A stretch of 29,901 nt of DNA from Bacillota bacterium. GTDB lineage: Bacteria > Bacillota > Clostridia > Oscillospirales > Acutalibacteraceae. The stretch lies in assembly GCA_023397245.1 (NCBI GenBank), contig JAEWUH010000144.1:1-29901 (forward strand). Direction: 5' to 3'. Made by a program: the position numbers and the translations under genes. This document shows, in pieces, positions 7,507 through 15,746 of this stretch (position 1 is its first letter; the number at the start of each line of letters is the position of its first letter). The notes below the pieces were generated by a model that saw only the letters and a list, made by a program, of their open reading frames with translations, did not search any database and was not told where the DNA came from.

Positions 7507-8721
7507 TTACGTTCTGTAATCTCCATTAATTTTTACATAATCATAAGTCAGGTCGCAGCCGAAGGCGGTGGCTTCAAAGGTTCCGTCGTGCAGCTTCACG
7601 TCGATCGTGATTTCATCCTGCGTTAAAACGTCCTTTGCGGTTTCCTCGCTGAATTCAATCCCCGCGCCGTTCCTGCAGACCTCAACGCGTCCCGCTTTGG
7701 ATTCGAACGCCACGTCAACTTGATTGATATCCGTTTGAGCCTTTGCGTAGCCGATGGCGCACAGTACGCGCCCCCAGTTTGCGTCCGCGCCGAACATCGC
7801 TGCTTTCAGCAGGCTGGAGCAGATCACGCTCTTGGAGATCAAAACCGCGTCCGCGTAAGTTTTTGCGCCGGTCACCCTGCAGATGAGCAGCTTGGTAGCT
7901 CCCTCGCCGTCCTTCGCGACTTTCTTTGCCAGCGTGGTGGCAAGTTCGGTCAGCCCGGCAACAAAGGCTTTATAATCCTCCGTGCCCTCCCTGATCTCCG
8001 TGTTCCCCGCAAGGCCGTTTGCCATGATTGCCGTCATGTCGTTGGTGGAGGTATCCCCGTCGATGCTCACCATGTTGAAGCTGACGTTCACCGCTTCGCG
8101 CAGGGCGGAATCCAGCGCCTTTGCGGAGATTGCCGCGTCGGTAGTCAAAAAACAGAGCATGGTCGCCATATTGGGGTGGATCATGCCGGAGCCCTTCGCG
8201 ATGCCGCCGATATGAACGGCCTTTCCGCCAATGGTAAGCTCTATCGCGATGTTTTTGACCTCTGTGTCCGTGGTCATAATCGCCTTTGCCGCATCCTCCG
8301 AGCCGCTTTCGGACAGCGCTTTTGCAAGGGCAGGCACCGTTTTCTGAATCGGCTCAATGGGTAGTATCTGGCCGATGACGCCCGTGGAAGCTACGATCAC
8401 ATCACTCGGCTTGATCCCGAGCTCCTTCGCCGCGGCCTCGCACATCAGCCACGCCTTTTCCTCGCCGTCGGCGTTGCAGGTGTTGGCGTTGCCGCTGTTA
8501 CAGATTACCGCCTGTGCAATTCCGTCGGATATATTTTTACGCGTCACCTGAATCGGCGCGCCCTTTACCAGGTTCTGTGTGTAAACCGCGGCGGCCGAAC
8601 ACGGTACGTTGGAATAAATCAGCGCAAGGTCGGGCTTGCTTTTATTTTTCCGAATCCCGCAATACATTCCGGATGCGGAAAAGCCTTTTGCGGCCGTAAC
8701 GCCGCCCTCTGTAAATTTCAT
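7507..8721 (-). CDS. argJ: Bifunctional ornithine acetyltransferase / N-acetylglutamate synthase
   Basis: ArgJ moves the acetyl group from N-acetylornithine to glutamate, recycling it, and bifunctional forms also use acetyl-CoA to start the pathway. The 404-residue precursor cleaves itself before a conserved threonine; here the site is in HPNMATMLCF with Thr187 as the new N-terminal nucleophile of the beta chain. STGVIG at 112-117 contributes the oxyanion-hole threonine pair. The ATG at 8721 follows AAGGAGATCG. No argA or argE is present in this window, which fits the cyclic pathway; whether this copy is mono- or bifunctional cannot be read from sequence alone. It lies between argC and argB, separated from both by dispersed hairpin repeats. 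Confidence 0.96.
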   Translation of the reverse strand: MKFTEGGVTAAKGFSASGMYCGIRKNKSKPDLALIYSNVPCSAAAVYTQNLVKGAPIQVTRKNISDGIAQAVICNSGNANTCNADGEEKAWLMCEAAAKELGIKPSDVIVASTGVIGQILPIEPIQKTVPALAKALSESGSEDAAKAIMTTDTEVKNIAIELTIGGKAVHIGGIAKGSGMIHPNMATMLCFLTTDAAISAKALDSALREAVNVSFNMVSIDGDTSTNDMTAIMANGLAGNTEIREGTEDYKAFVAGLTELATTLAKKVAKDGEGATKLLICRVTGAKTYADAVLISKSVICSSLLKAAMFGADANWGRVLCAIGYAKAQTDINQVDVAFESKAGRVEVCRNGAGIEFSEETAKDVLTQDEITIDVKLHDGTFEATAFGCDLTYDYVKINGDYRT

Positions 8722-8803
8722 AATAACGATCTCCTTATTCCAAAAAGGTACTGCTGGTAACTAACTTTTCCTGAAATAATAATTTGGTTCGCTGCGGCAA
8801 GGG

Positions 8804-8927
8804 AATCTCTCTGTCATCTGCGGATGACATCTCCCTTTAGCAAGGGAGGCAAAGAAAGGACGTGGTTACTTTACTTCTTTGCCTCCCCTGATAAGGGGAG
8901 GGGGACCGCGTTAGCGGTGGAGAGATT
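8804..8927. repeat. Dispersed hairpin repeat, copy 3 (complete)
   Basis: This complete copy has inverted arms of about 53 bases and four hairpins at 8812-8829, 8831-8848, 8882-8901 and 8905-8918. The first and third stems differ in sequence from copy 2 but pairing is kept. The right edge touches the first base of the argC stop codon, so the element begins exactly where argC ends. Confidence 0.82.
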
Positions 8928-9961
8928 TAAAACGCTGGCGGGAACAGCTTTAATCCTGCGGTTTCCTCCAGACCGAATGCAAGGTTCATATTCTGGATGG
9001 CCTGACCGGCGGCTCCCTTGACCATGTTGTCAATCGCCGAAATCGCCACAAACGTATTGGTTCTTGTATCGATGTGAAGCGAAATATCACAAAAATTGGA
9101 GTACCATACATTTTTGATGTCCGCTTCCCTGCCCTGCGGCAGCAGGCGGACAAAATATTCGTCGTCGTATTGCGCGTGATAGACGTTTAAAATCTGTTCC
9201 ATCGTTACGCCGTCCTTGAGCCTTGCGTAACAGGTTGCGAGAATGCCACGGTTCACCGGGAGAAGATGCGGAACAAACGTAAGCTTTACCGCTTCTCCCG
9301 CCACATGGGAAAGGCTCTGCTCCATCTCCGGCGTATGGCGGTGGCACGCGACCTTGTAAGCGCTGAAGCCCTCGTTCAGCTCGGCGTAATGCGTATTCTG
9401 CGTCGGCTTTCTGCCCGCGCCCGTCACACCGCTCTTGCAGTCCGCGATGATTCCCTGTTTCTCGATCAGACCGTTTTTCAGAGCCGGGGCCAGCGCGAGC
9501 GGAACCGCCGTGGTGTAGCAGCCGGGGTTCGCGATGATCTTTTTCCCTCTGATCTTTTCGCGGAACAGCTCGGGCAGACCATAAACGGCGGCTTCATGCA
9601 GCTCCGGATGAATGTAGGTATTGTTGTACCATTCCTTGTAATCTTCCTCGCTTTCCAGGCGGAAGTCCGCGCCGAGGTCAATGAACACCTTGCCGTTTTT
9701 ATAGCATTCCGCGGCAAGCTCCTGCGAAAGCCCGTGCGGCAGGGCGGCAAAAACGACGTCCGATTTTTCCACGACTTCTTCCTGCGAACCGCAGACCATG
9801 TCGCACAGCTGATAATAGGCGGGGTAAACCTGGGAAAGCGTTTCTCCCTCAAAGCTGACCGAGCTGACAGCCGCAAGTTCAGCCTGCGGATGATTGCTCA
9901 GAAGGCGTACCAGCTCCGCTCCCGCGTAGCCGGTCGCGCCGACGACTCCTGCCCTGATCAT
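8927..9961 (-). CDS. argC: N-acetyl-gamma-glutamyl-phosphate reductase
   Basis: This NADPH-dependent enzyme reduces N-acetylglutamyl phosphate to the semialdehyde, the third step of arginine synthesis. The 344-residue length is normal for the type 1 family. The Rossmann motif GVVGATGYAG is at residues 5-14 and the active-site NPGCYTTA contains Cys148. KSGVTGAGR and the HRHTPE segment are also visible. Its ATG at 9961 overlaps the argH stop in an ATGA arrangement, which implies translational coupling to argH. Its stop codon abuts a dispersed hairpin repeat, so the transcript folds strongly immediately after the gene. Confidence 0.97.
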   Translation of the reverse strand: MIRAGVVGATGYAGAELVRLLSNHPQAELAAVSSVSFEGETLSQVYPAYYQLCDMVCGSQEEVVEKSDVVFAALPHGLSQELAAECYKNGKVFIDLGADFRLESEEDYKEWYNNTYIHPELHEAAVYGLPELFREKIRGKKIIANPGCYTTAVPLALAPALKNGLIEKQGIIADCKSGVTGAGRKPTQNTHYAELNEGFSAYKVACHRHTPEMEQSLSHVAGEAVKLTFVPHLLPVNRGILATCYARLKDGVTMEQILNVYHAQYDDEYFVRLLPQGREADIKNVWYSNFCDISLHIDTRTNTFVAISAIDNMVKGAAGQAIQNMNLAFGLEETAGLKLFPPAF

Positions 9962-11337
9962 TGTTCCGCCCCCAGTTTTTTCAGCACCCTTCCGGCCTGT
10001 TCCTCCACGTTCTGCGGGGCGGGGCCTCCGGTCACTTTTCTTCCGTTGACGCAGGTTTCAAGGGAAATCGCGCCGTAAATATCCTCCTCAAACAGAGGAT
10101 CGTATTTTTTGTAGGTCTCAAGCGGCAGCGTTTCGAGCGTATGCCCGCTTTCGATGCACTCCGCCACAAGGTCGCCGGTCACGCGGTAAGCGTCGCGGAA
10201 CGGCAGGCCTTTGCCCACCAGATAATCCGCGCAGTCCGTTGCGTTGATGAATCCCCCCGCGGCGGCTTTGCGCATATTCTGTGGGAGCACCTTCATGGTG
10301 TCAACCATCGGGATAAACGCGGTAAGGCACATATGCAGAGTATCCACCGCGTCGAAAATCGCTTCCTTATCCTCCTGCATATCCTTATTGTAGGCGAGCG
10401 GGAGCCCCTTCATCATCGTAAGCAGCGTGGTCAGGTCGCCGATGGTTCGGCCGGTCTTGCCGCGCACCAGCTCGGCGATATCCGGGTTCTTTTTCTGCGG
10501 CATAATGCTGGAACCGGTGGAAAACGCGTCGTCCAGCTCCACAAACTTGAATTCCCAGGAGCACCATAAAATGATTTCCTCCGAAAAACGGGAAAGGTGC
10601 ACCATGGCGATTGCGATATCTGAGGCCAACTCCATACAGAAATCGCGGTCGGAAACGCCGTCTAGACTGTTGTTCGTCACGCGGTCAAAGCCCAGCAGCT
10701 CCGCCGTCATTTCGCGGTTCAGCGGATAGGTGGTTCCGGCCAGCGCGCCGGAGCCCAGCGGGCACTCGTCCATGCGCTTTTCCGTATCCGCAAGGCGGGA
10801 AAGATCGCGCTGGAACATTTCCGCGTAGGCCAGCAGGTGGTGGCCGAAGGTGATGGGCTGCGCGCGCTGCATATGCGTGTAGCCCGGCATCACGGTATCC
10901 TTGTATTTCAGCGCCTTGCTGCAGAGCACAATTACCAGCTCGCGGATTTGATCGTACAGCGCGCCGCACTGTTTTTTCAGGTAGAGTTTTACGTCCACCG
11001 CAACCTGGTCGTTGCGGCTCCTTGCGGTGTGGAGCCGTTTGCCGGCCGCGCCAAGCCGCGCGGTTAATTCTCCTTCGATAAAGGTATGGATATCCTCCGA
11101 TTCCATATCGATGCTCAGCGTGCCGCTCTGAATTTCATCCGCAATCTTTTTCAGTTCGGCGCAGATTTTCTCCGCTTCGGCGGAATCGATGACACCGCAG
11201 GAACCGAGCATGGTCGCGTGGGCAATGCTGCCCTCGATATCCTCCTGCACCATGCGGTTGTCAAAAGAAATGGAGGAGTTAAAATCGTCCGTTTTCCGGT
11301 CGAGCTCTTTATGGAACTTGCCTGCCCAAAGCTTCAA
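9958..11337 (-). CDS. argH: Argininosuccinate lyase
   Basis: This fumarase/aspartase superfamily enzyme splits argininosuccinate into arginine and fumarate, the last step of the pathway. The superfamily signature GSSIMPQKKNP is at residues 275-285 and carries the catalytic serine loop. TARSRND and HMQRAQP are further substrate-binding blocks. I place the start at the TTG at 11337, giving 459 residues that begin MKLWAGKF, the usual family N-terminus, with GGAG ten bases upstream. The in-frame GTG at 11346 would lie only one base from that site. It follows argG after about 100 bases containing a small hairpin, and overlaps argC by four bases. Confidence 0.95.
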   Translation of the reverse strand: MKLWAGKFHKELDRKTDDFNSSISFDNRMVQEDIEGSIAHATMLGSCGVIDSAEAEKICAELKKIADEIQSGTLSIDMESEDIHTFIEGELTARLGAAGKRLHTARSRNDQVAVDVKLYLKKQCGALYDQIRELVIVLCSKALKYKDTVMPGYTHMQRAQPITFGHHLLAYAEMFQRDLSRLADTEKRMDECPLGSGALAGTTYPLNREMTAELLGFDRVTNNSLDGVSDRDFCMELASDIAIAMVHLSRFSEEIILWCSWEFKFVELDDAFSTGSSIMPQKKNPDIAELVRGKTGRTIGDLTTLLTMMKGLPLAYNKDMQEDKEAIFDAVDTLHMCLTAFIPMVDTMKVLPQNMRKAAAGGFINATDCADYLVGKGLPFRDAYRVTGDLVAECIESGHTLETLPLETYKKYDPLFEEDIYGAISLETCVNGRKVTGGPAPQNVEEQAGRVLKKLGAEQ

Positions 11338-11398
11338 GGTACACACACTCCATTATTTTTATTCCGGATCAAGGTTATTCGTATCCGTTATGAAATGA

Positions 11399-11420
11399 GG
11401 GGCAAGCTTCCGCCTGCCCC
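11399..11420 (-). other. Intercistronic hairpin between argG and argH
   Basis: GGGGCA pairs with TGCCCC around a ten-base loop. A second small stem (AACC/GGTT type) lies at about 11422-11440, next to the argG stop. Neither is followed by a T-run on the minus strand, so RNA stabilisation or partial attenuation is more likely than termination. Confidence 0.3.
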
Positions 11421-11439
11421 AAACCGGCAATTTCCGGGT

Positions 11440-12663
11440 TTATTTTTTCATTTTCTTGATTGCCTGAACTTTGATCGGCAGGCCGAAGAGGTTGATAAAG
11501 CCGTTTGCGTCGGCCTGATTATAAACCTCATCTTCGCTGAACGTTGCAATATCCTCGTCATAGAGGGAATACGGGGAGGTTGCGCCCGCGTCGATGATGT
11601 TGCCCTTGTAGAGCTTCAGCTTGACCTCGCCGGTCACGGTTTCCTGCGTGCTGTCCACAAAAGCGGAGAGCGCCTCGCGCAGCGGGGTGAACCACTGGCC
11701 GAAATAGACGAGCTCGGCAAACTTTACGCCGACGCCCTGCTTGTAATGATAGGTGTCGCGGTCAAGGCAGAGCTCCTCAAGCTTGTTGTGCGCGTGGTAA
11801 AGGATGGTGCCGCCGGGAGTTTCGTAAACGCCGCGGGACTTCATGCCCACAAGCCGGTTCTCCACAATATCCGCGATACCGATACCGTTTGCACCGCCGA
11901 TCTGGTTCAGCTTGGCGATCATATCCACCGCGCAGAGCTTCTGGCCGTCCAGAGCCACCGGAACGCCCTTTTCAAATTTCAGGGTGATGTAGGTCGGCTT
12001 GTCGGGAGCCTGCTCCGGGGAAACGCCCAGCTCCAAAAAGCCCGGCTTGTTGTACTGGGGCTCGTTTGCCGGGTTCTCCAGATCCATTCCCTCGTGGGAA
12101 AGGTGCCACAGGTTTTTATCCTTGGAGTAGTTGGTTTCCCTTGTAATATTCAGCGGGACGTTGTGCGCCTCGGCGTAGTCGATTTCCTCGTCACGGGATT
12201 TGATGCTCCACTCCCGCCACGGGGCAATGATCTTCATGGTCGGCGCAAAAGCCTTGATGGTCAGCTCAAAACGCACCTGGTCGTTGCCCTTGCCGGTACA
12301 GCCGTGGCAGATGGCGTCCGCACCCTCGGCCTGCGCAATCTCCACAATCCGCTTTGCGATGATCGGCCTTGCGAAGGAGGTGCCGAGCAGATATTTGTTT
12401 TCATACACCGCACCCGCCTTTAAGGTCGGCCAGATGTAATCCTCGGCGAACGCTTTTTTCAGGTCCGCGATATAGAGCTTGGAAGCGCCCGTCTTTTTCG
12501 CCTTTTCCTCAAGTCCTGTAAGCTCTGCGCCCTGCCCTACGTCCGCGGCAACGGCCACAACCTCGCAGTTGTTATAATTTTCTTTCAGCCAGGGTATGAT
12601 AATTGAAGTATCCAGTCCGCCCGAATAAGCGAGAACGACTTTTTTAATATTTTTATTGTCCAT
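11440..12663 (-). CDS. argG: Argininosuccinate synthase
   Basis: This ATP-dependent ligase joins citrulline and aspartate into argininosuccinate. The N-type ATP pyrophosphatase loop AYSGGLDTS is at residues 12-20. Downstream, HGCTGKGNDQVRFE and the DLENPANEP and GIGI blocks are typical of the family. The length of 407 residues is normal. The ATG at 12663 is preferred because GGGGGT lies a few bases upstream; the in-frame ATG at 12678 sits upstream of that site with nothing comparable. This is the first gene of the arginine operon, with a strong promoter and an ArgR-type box directly in front. Having argGH first, ahead of argCJBDF, means one promoter may drive the whole route from glutamate to arginine. 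Confidence 0.97.
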   Translation of the reverse strand: MDNKNIKKVVLAYSGGLDTSIIIPWLKENYNNCEVVAVAADVGQGAELTGLEEKAKKTGASKLYIADLKKAFAEDYIWPTLKAGAVYENKYLLGTSFARPIIAKRIVEIAQAEGADAICHGCTGKGNDQVRFELTIKAFAPTMKIIAPWREWSIKSRDEEIDYAEAHNVPLNITRETNYSKDKNLWHLSHEGMDLENPANEPQYNKPGFLELGVSPEQAPDKPTYITLKFEKGVPVALDGQKLCAVDMIAKLNQIGGANGIGIADIVENRLVGMKSRGVYETPGGTILYHAHNKLEELCLDRDTYHYKQGVGVKFAELVYFGQWFTPLREALSAFVDSTQETVTGEVKLKLYKGNIIDAGATSPYSLYDEDIATFSEDEVYNQADANGFINLFGLPIKVQAIKKMKK

Positions 12664-12696
12664 TCTAAAGACCCCCATTTCACTTTGTTATGTTTT

Positions 12697-12724
12697 ATTA
12701 TACACCGATTATACAGAAAATCAA
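12697..12724 (-). promoter_or_regulatory. Promoter of the arginine operon
   Basis: On the minus strand TTGATT (12719-12724) is separated by 16 bases from a perfect TATAAT (12697-12702), 33 bases before the argG ATG. No other promoter of this quality is seen down to argF. Confidence 0.8.
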
Positions 12725-12732
12725 GGATTAAA

Positions 12733-12746
12733 TGCATAAATATTCA
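12733..12746 (-). promoter_or_regulatory. ARG box (ArgR/AhrC operator)
   Basis: TGAATATTTATGCA on the minus strand matches the ArgR consensus TGAATWWWWATTCA at 13 of 14 positions, and G at the variant position is allowed in the Bacillus AhrC box. It lies eight bases upstream of the -35 of argG, so arginine-dependent repression of the operon is likely. Confidence 0.75.
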
Positions 12747-12791
12747 TAATATCTTATCTGTCCAAAATCCTGTTAAATATCATCTGCCCCG

Positions 12792-12820
12792 TTGTGTGAT
12801 ATATCCAAAAGTGTTAGAAT
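12792..12820 (+). promoter_or_regulatory. Promoter of the flavin-reductase-like gene
   Basis: TTGTGT (12792-12797) and TAGAAT (12815-12820) are 17 bases apart, 32 bases upstream of the ATG at 12853. It is divergent from the arginine operon promoter. Confidence 0.65.
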
Positions 12821-12852
12821 AAGAATAATTGGAATTAAATGGAGGTATTCTT

Positions 12853-13356
12853 ATGTTTCAGGAAATAGACATTACAAAGCTGAGCTTCAACCCGTTCACA
12901 AAGATTGATAAAGAATGGATGCTGGTTACCGCCGGGAACGCGCAGAAATGCAATACCATGACGGCAAGCTGGGGCGGGCTTGGCGTACTCTGGAATAAAT
13001 ATGTTTCGTTCATCTTTATCCGCCCGCAGCGCTACACAATGGAATTCCTTGAAAAAGAGGATTTTTATTCTCTCTGCTTCTTTGACGAAAGCGAGCGCAA
13101 GGCGCTGGGCTACTGCGGCGGCCATTCCGGCAGGGATGTGGATAAAATGAAAGAGACCGGCCTTACTCCGGTTTACAGCGAAGCCGCGCCCTACTTTGAA
13201 CAGGCAAAGCTTGTTTTCATCTGCCGCAAGATGCACGGGCAGGACATTGACCCGGCCTGCTTTATCGATAAAGGCATCGACGCCGGCTGCTACCCAAAAA
13301 AGGACTACCATAAAATGTTCATTGGTAATATTGTAAAGGTATTGGAAAAAGTGTAA
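12853..13356 (+). CDS. Flavin reductase-like (FMN-binding split-barrel) protein
   Basis: This 167-residue protein looks like the flavin reductase-like domain family, small FMN-binding split barrels that reduce flavin or act as flavoproteins. The characteristic central block CNTMTASWGGLGVLWNKY is present near residues 37-54, followed by FIFIRPQRYT. The middle region SLCFFDESERKALGYCGGHSGRD is typical of clostridial members. The ATG at 12853 follows GGAGGTATTCTT; an upstream in-frame ATG at 12829 has no site. It has its own promoter and terminator and shares the divergent region with argG, but its product has no evident link to arginine synthesis. The physiological electron donor and acceptor are unknown. 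Confidence 0.85.
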   Translation: MFQEIDITKLSFNPFTKIDKEWMLVTAGNAQKCNTMTASWGGLGVLWNKYVSFIFIRPQRYTMEFLEKEDFYSLCFFDESERKALGYCGGHSGRDVDKMKETGLTPVYSEAAPYFEQAKLVFICRKMHGQDIDPACFIDKGIDAGCYPKKDYHKMFIGNIVKVLEKV

Positions 13357-13360
13357 CGCT

Positions 13361-13388
13361 ATGGCCGCTCCGTACCCGGAGCGGCCAT
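13361..13388 (+). terminator. Intrinsic terminator after the flavin-reductase-like gene
   Basis: A perfect 12-bp stem, ATGGCCGCTCCG with CGGAGCGGCCAT and loop TACC, is followed by TTAAATTT. It starts four bases after the stop codon. Confidence 0.85.
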
Positions 13389-13427
13389 TTAAATTTATCC
13401 CATAAATACATAAAAGGAAGCGGTATT

Positions 13428-14138
13428 ATGTGGACCCGTGCGGAAATGAAAGATCAGGCAAAAGAGGTTCTGCGCAAGACCTATTGGAAAGCGCTGCTCG
13501 CCGCTTTGCTGGCGTTTGTGCTAAACGTCAACCCTTCGACCGCGTTCGATGCGAATAATTTCTGCAAATATTTCCACGGCCCGGACTTGCTTTCCGCGCC
13601 GTGGTTCTGGCCGCTGTGCGGATTCCTGCTTCTGTTTTCCACCTTTGTCGGCAGTGTTATAGTGGTAGGAGAAAAACGTTATTTTCTCCGCAACCATTCC
13701 GGAGAAGCACAAATCAGCAATTTGTTTTTCGGGCTCCGCAGTCGTTATCTCCGTATCGTCGGCGCGCAGTTTACAACCGACTTGATCATCACCCTCTGGA
13801 CGCTCCTGTTCATCATTCCCGGAATTGTGGTCAATTATAAATATTCGATGGTGCCGTATATCCTGAGCGAGCACCCGGAAATGACCGGCGCGCAGGCGCG
13901 GGCGCTCAGCGCGAAAATGACCGATGACCAGAAGCGGAACCTGTTCGGGCTGGATCTTTCCTTTATGGGCTGGTTCCTGGCCGGTACCCTGTGCTTGGGA
14001 GTTGGCGCGCTTTTCGTTGCTCCGTATTACGAACAGACCAAAGCGGAGCTTTACCTGTTTTTGCGGGATCGCATCGATGCAAATTTCGGTGAACCGGAAA
14101 AGGAGGGAAACAGCCATGATTCTGCCGTGGAAGCGTAA
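13428..14138 (+). CDS. DUF975-type integral membrane protein
   Basis: This 236-residue protein resembles the DUF975 family of Firmicute membrane proteins of unknown function. It begins with the typical WTRAEMKDQAKEVLRKTYWKAL stretch in two overlapping blocks. Hydrophobic segments lie at about residues 22-37, 58-80, 118-140 and 178-200. The family feature YSMVPYILSEHPEMTG, with the conserved proline after the third segment, is present near residue 144. The C-terminus is charged and cytoplasmic in appearance. The ATG at 13428 follows AAAAGGAAGCGG. No promoter of its own is obvious, so it may rely on readthrough or on a weak site. It overlaps the next small gene by 23 bases, which suggests coupled translation. 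Confidence 0.8.
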   Translation: MWTRAEMKDQAKEVLRKTYWKALLAALLAFVLNVNPSTAFDANNFCKYFHGPDLLSAPWFWPLCGFLLLFSTFVGSVIVVGEKRYFLRNHSGEAQISNLFFGLRSRYLRIVGAQFTTDLIITLWTLLFIIPGIVVNYKYSMVPYILSEHPEMTGAQARALSAKMTDDQKRNLFGLDLSFMGWFLAGTLCLGVGALFVAPYYEQTKAELYLFLRDRIDANFGEPEKEGNSHDSAVEA

Positions 14139-14373
14139 AGAGGTCTTTATGGGCAGCTCCATGACGGATTTCTGCAGGGCGCGCAGCGTTCTTTCAGAAA
14201 ACCATATTGAATATGATTTCCGTATCGTTGACCGAAATACGTGGTGGCGCGGTTACGGCCGCACTCTCGCCTCAGCCAGCCCCGGATTGGGAAAACAAGA
14301 TCAGGACGTGATGTATTACGTCTATGTAAATACGCAGGATTACGAAACGGCAGGGTATCTGCTGAGAAAATAA
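14116..14373 (+). CDS. Small DUF2007-like protein of unknown function
   Basis: This 85-residue soluble protein starts at an ATG preceded by AGGAGGGAAACAGCC, inside the end of the DUF975-type gene, giving a 23-base overlap in a different frame. An alternative start at 14149 (MGSSMTDF) is possible. The fold suggested by the sequence is a short alpha-beta unit: MTDFCRARSVLSENHIEYDF at one end, and YYVYVNTQDYETAGYLLRK at the other. This resembles the DUF2007 'signal-transducing' ferredoxin-like proteins, an inference from pattern only. A strong terminator follows after 15 bases. The coupling with a membrane protein suggests the two products act together. Confidence 0.7.
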   Translation: MILPWKRKEVFMGSSMTDFCRARSVLSENHIEYDFRIVDRNTWWRGYGRTLASASPGLGKQDQDVMYYVYVNTQDYETAGYLLRK

Positions 14374-14388
14374 TCCTTTAGATAAACG

Positions 14389-14423
14389 CAGGAGGCAGCC
14401 CAAATTGGGCTGCCTCCTGTTTT
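14389..14423 (+). terminator. Strong intrinsic terminator between convergent genes
   Basis: CAGGAGGCAGCCC pairs with GGGCTGCCTCCTG around a short AAATT loop, followed by TTTTT. The T-run touches the stop codon of hflX read from the other side, so the hairpin may also end the hflX transcript. Confidence 0.9.
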
Positions 14424-15683
14424 TCAGTCTGCAATATATTCTTTTACCGCATCGTAAATCATCGGGGGAATCTGCGCCGTAATTCGGAGCCCGGAATCGG
14501 TGTATTCCTCGGTTTCCACAACGCCGTCCCGCCGAATCTGCGCCGCTACCCCGCTTTTCGCAAAGGGAAGCAGCAGGGTGACGTGTCTCGTCTTTACCGG
14601 CAGATTTTCCTCGATCACGGCCAGAAGCTTGTCGATTCCCGCGCCGCTTTTCGCGCTGATGCGCACCGAATTGCCGATAAACGGAATCACGTTCAGCGGC
14701 TCAATCGCGTCGCACTTGTTGAACACCGGAATGATGGGCCGGTCTTTGCAGCCCAACTCCGCAAGCAGGTTGTTTGTTACCTCCAGATGCACCTGCGCCT
14801 CGGGATTGGAGGCGTCGCAGATATTCAGAATGATATCCGCCGTGGCGGCCTGCTCCAGCGTGGACTTAAACGCCTGCACCAGATGGTGCGGCAGCCTGCG
14901 CACAAATCCGACGGTGTCGATCAGCATTACGTTCGCGCCGTTCGGCAGCTTGAGCGCCCTTGCCGTCGGGTCAAGCGTGGCAAACAGCATATCCTGCGCC
15001 AGCACGCCCGCCTCCGTAAGGTAGTTCATCAGCGTGGATTTTCCCGCGTTGGTGTAGCCCACCAGCGCCACCGTGATTACGCCGTCCTTCTGCCTGCGGC
15101 GGCTGATCTGGCTGCGGTGGTGCTCCACCGCTTCCAGCTGCTCCTTTAAAGTATCAATCCTTCTGCGAATGTGGCGGCGGTCGGACTCCAGCTTGCTTTC
15201 GCCCGGGCCGCGCGTACCGATTCCGCCGCCGAGCCGTGAAAGCGCCGTGCCTTTTCCCGTCAGCCTCGGCAGCATATATTTCAGCTGGGCAAGCTCCACC
15301 TGGAGCTTGCCCTCTTTGCTGCTCGCGCGCTGCGCAAAAATATCCAGAATCAGCATCGTGCGGTCCACCACGCGCACCTTGCTTGCTTCCTCAATATTGC
15401 GTATCTGCGTGGGGGAAAGCTCACAGTCGAAGATCAGCAGTTCAATTTCAAACTTTACGCAGTAATCCGCGATTTCCTGCATCATGCCGGAGCCTACACA
15501 GGTCGCGGTATCCTGCGAGGGACGTTTCTGCGTCATCGCGCCGAAGGGCTCTGCCCCCGCGCTTCTTGCCAGCTCGTAAAGCTCCGCAAGGGAAGCCTCC
15601 GCATCGTAATCTCCGGTATCCACCTCCACCAGCAGGGCGCGTTCCGGTTTTATCTCATTCTCGTGCAGCTCCAGTCCGCTCAT
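14424..15683 (-). CDS. hflX: GTPase HflX
   Basis: HflX is a ribosome-binding GTPase that splits stalled or heat-damaged 70S ribosomes. The 419-residue protein has the N-terminal HflX domain ending in the glycine-rich GGGIGTRGPGESKLE block (152-166). A coiled linker follows, then the G domain with GYTNAGKST (209-217), DTVGF (256-260) and NKCD (322-325), and a short C-terminal domain. The ATG at 15683 is chosen for GGGAGAGAAGAAG in front of it; an in-frame TTG at 15707 precedes that site. Its own promoter lies at 15716-15744. No terminator separates it from the phage operon upstream, so phage transcription could run into it. Confidence 0.95.
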   Translation of the reverse strand: MSGLELHENEIKPERALLVEVDTGDYDAEASLAELYELARSAGAEPFGAMTQKRPSQDTATCVGSGMMQEIADYCVKFEIELLIFDCELSPTQIRNIEEASKVRVVDRTMLILDIFAQRASSKEGKLQVELAQLKYMLPRLTGKGTALSRLGGGIGTRGPGESKLESDRRHIRRRIDTLKEQLEAVEHHRSQISRRRQKDGVITVALVGYTNAGKSTLMNYLTEAGVLAQDMLFATLDPTARALKLPNGANVMLIDTVGFVRRLPHHLVQAFKSTLEQAATADIILNICDASNPEAQVHLEVTNNLLAELGCKDRPIIPVFNKCDAIEPLNVIPFIGNSVRISAKSGAGIDKLLAVIEENLPVKTRHVTLLLPFAKSGVAAQIRRDGVVETEEYTDSGLRITAQIPPMIYDAVKEYIAD

Positions 15684-15715
15684 CTTCTTCTCTCCCGATT
15701 TCCACAATTTTATTT

Positions 15716-15744
15716 ATAATAGCTTATTTTCCGGCATAATGCAA
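15716..15744 (-). promoter_or_regulatory. Promoter of hflX
   Basis: TTGCAT (15739-15744) and TATTAT (15716-15721) are 17 bases apart on the minus strand. The -35 lies two bases beyond the stop codon of the last phage gene, which places the edge of the phage segment very close to 15747. Confidence 0.6.
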
Positions 15745-15746
15745 TG

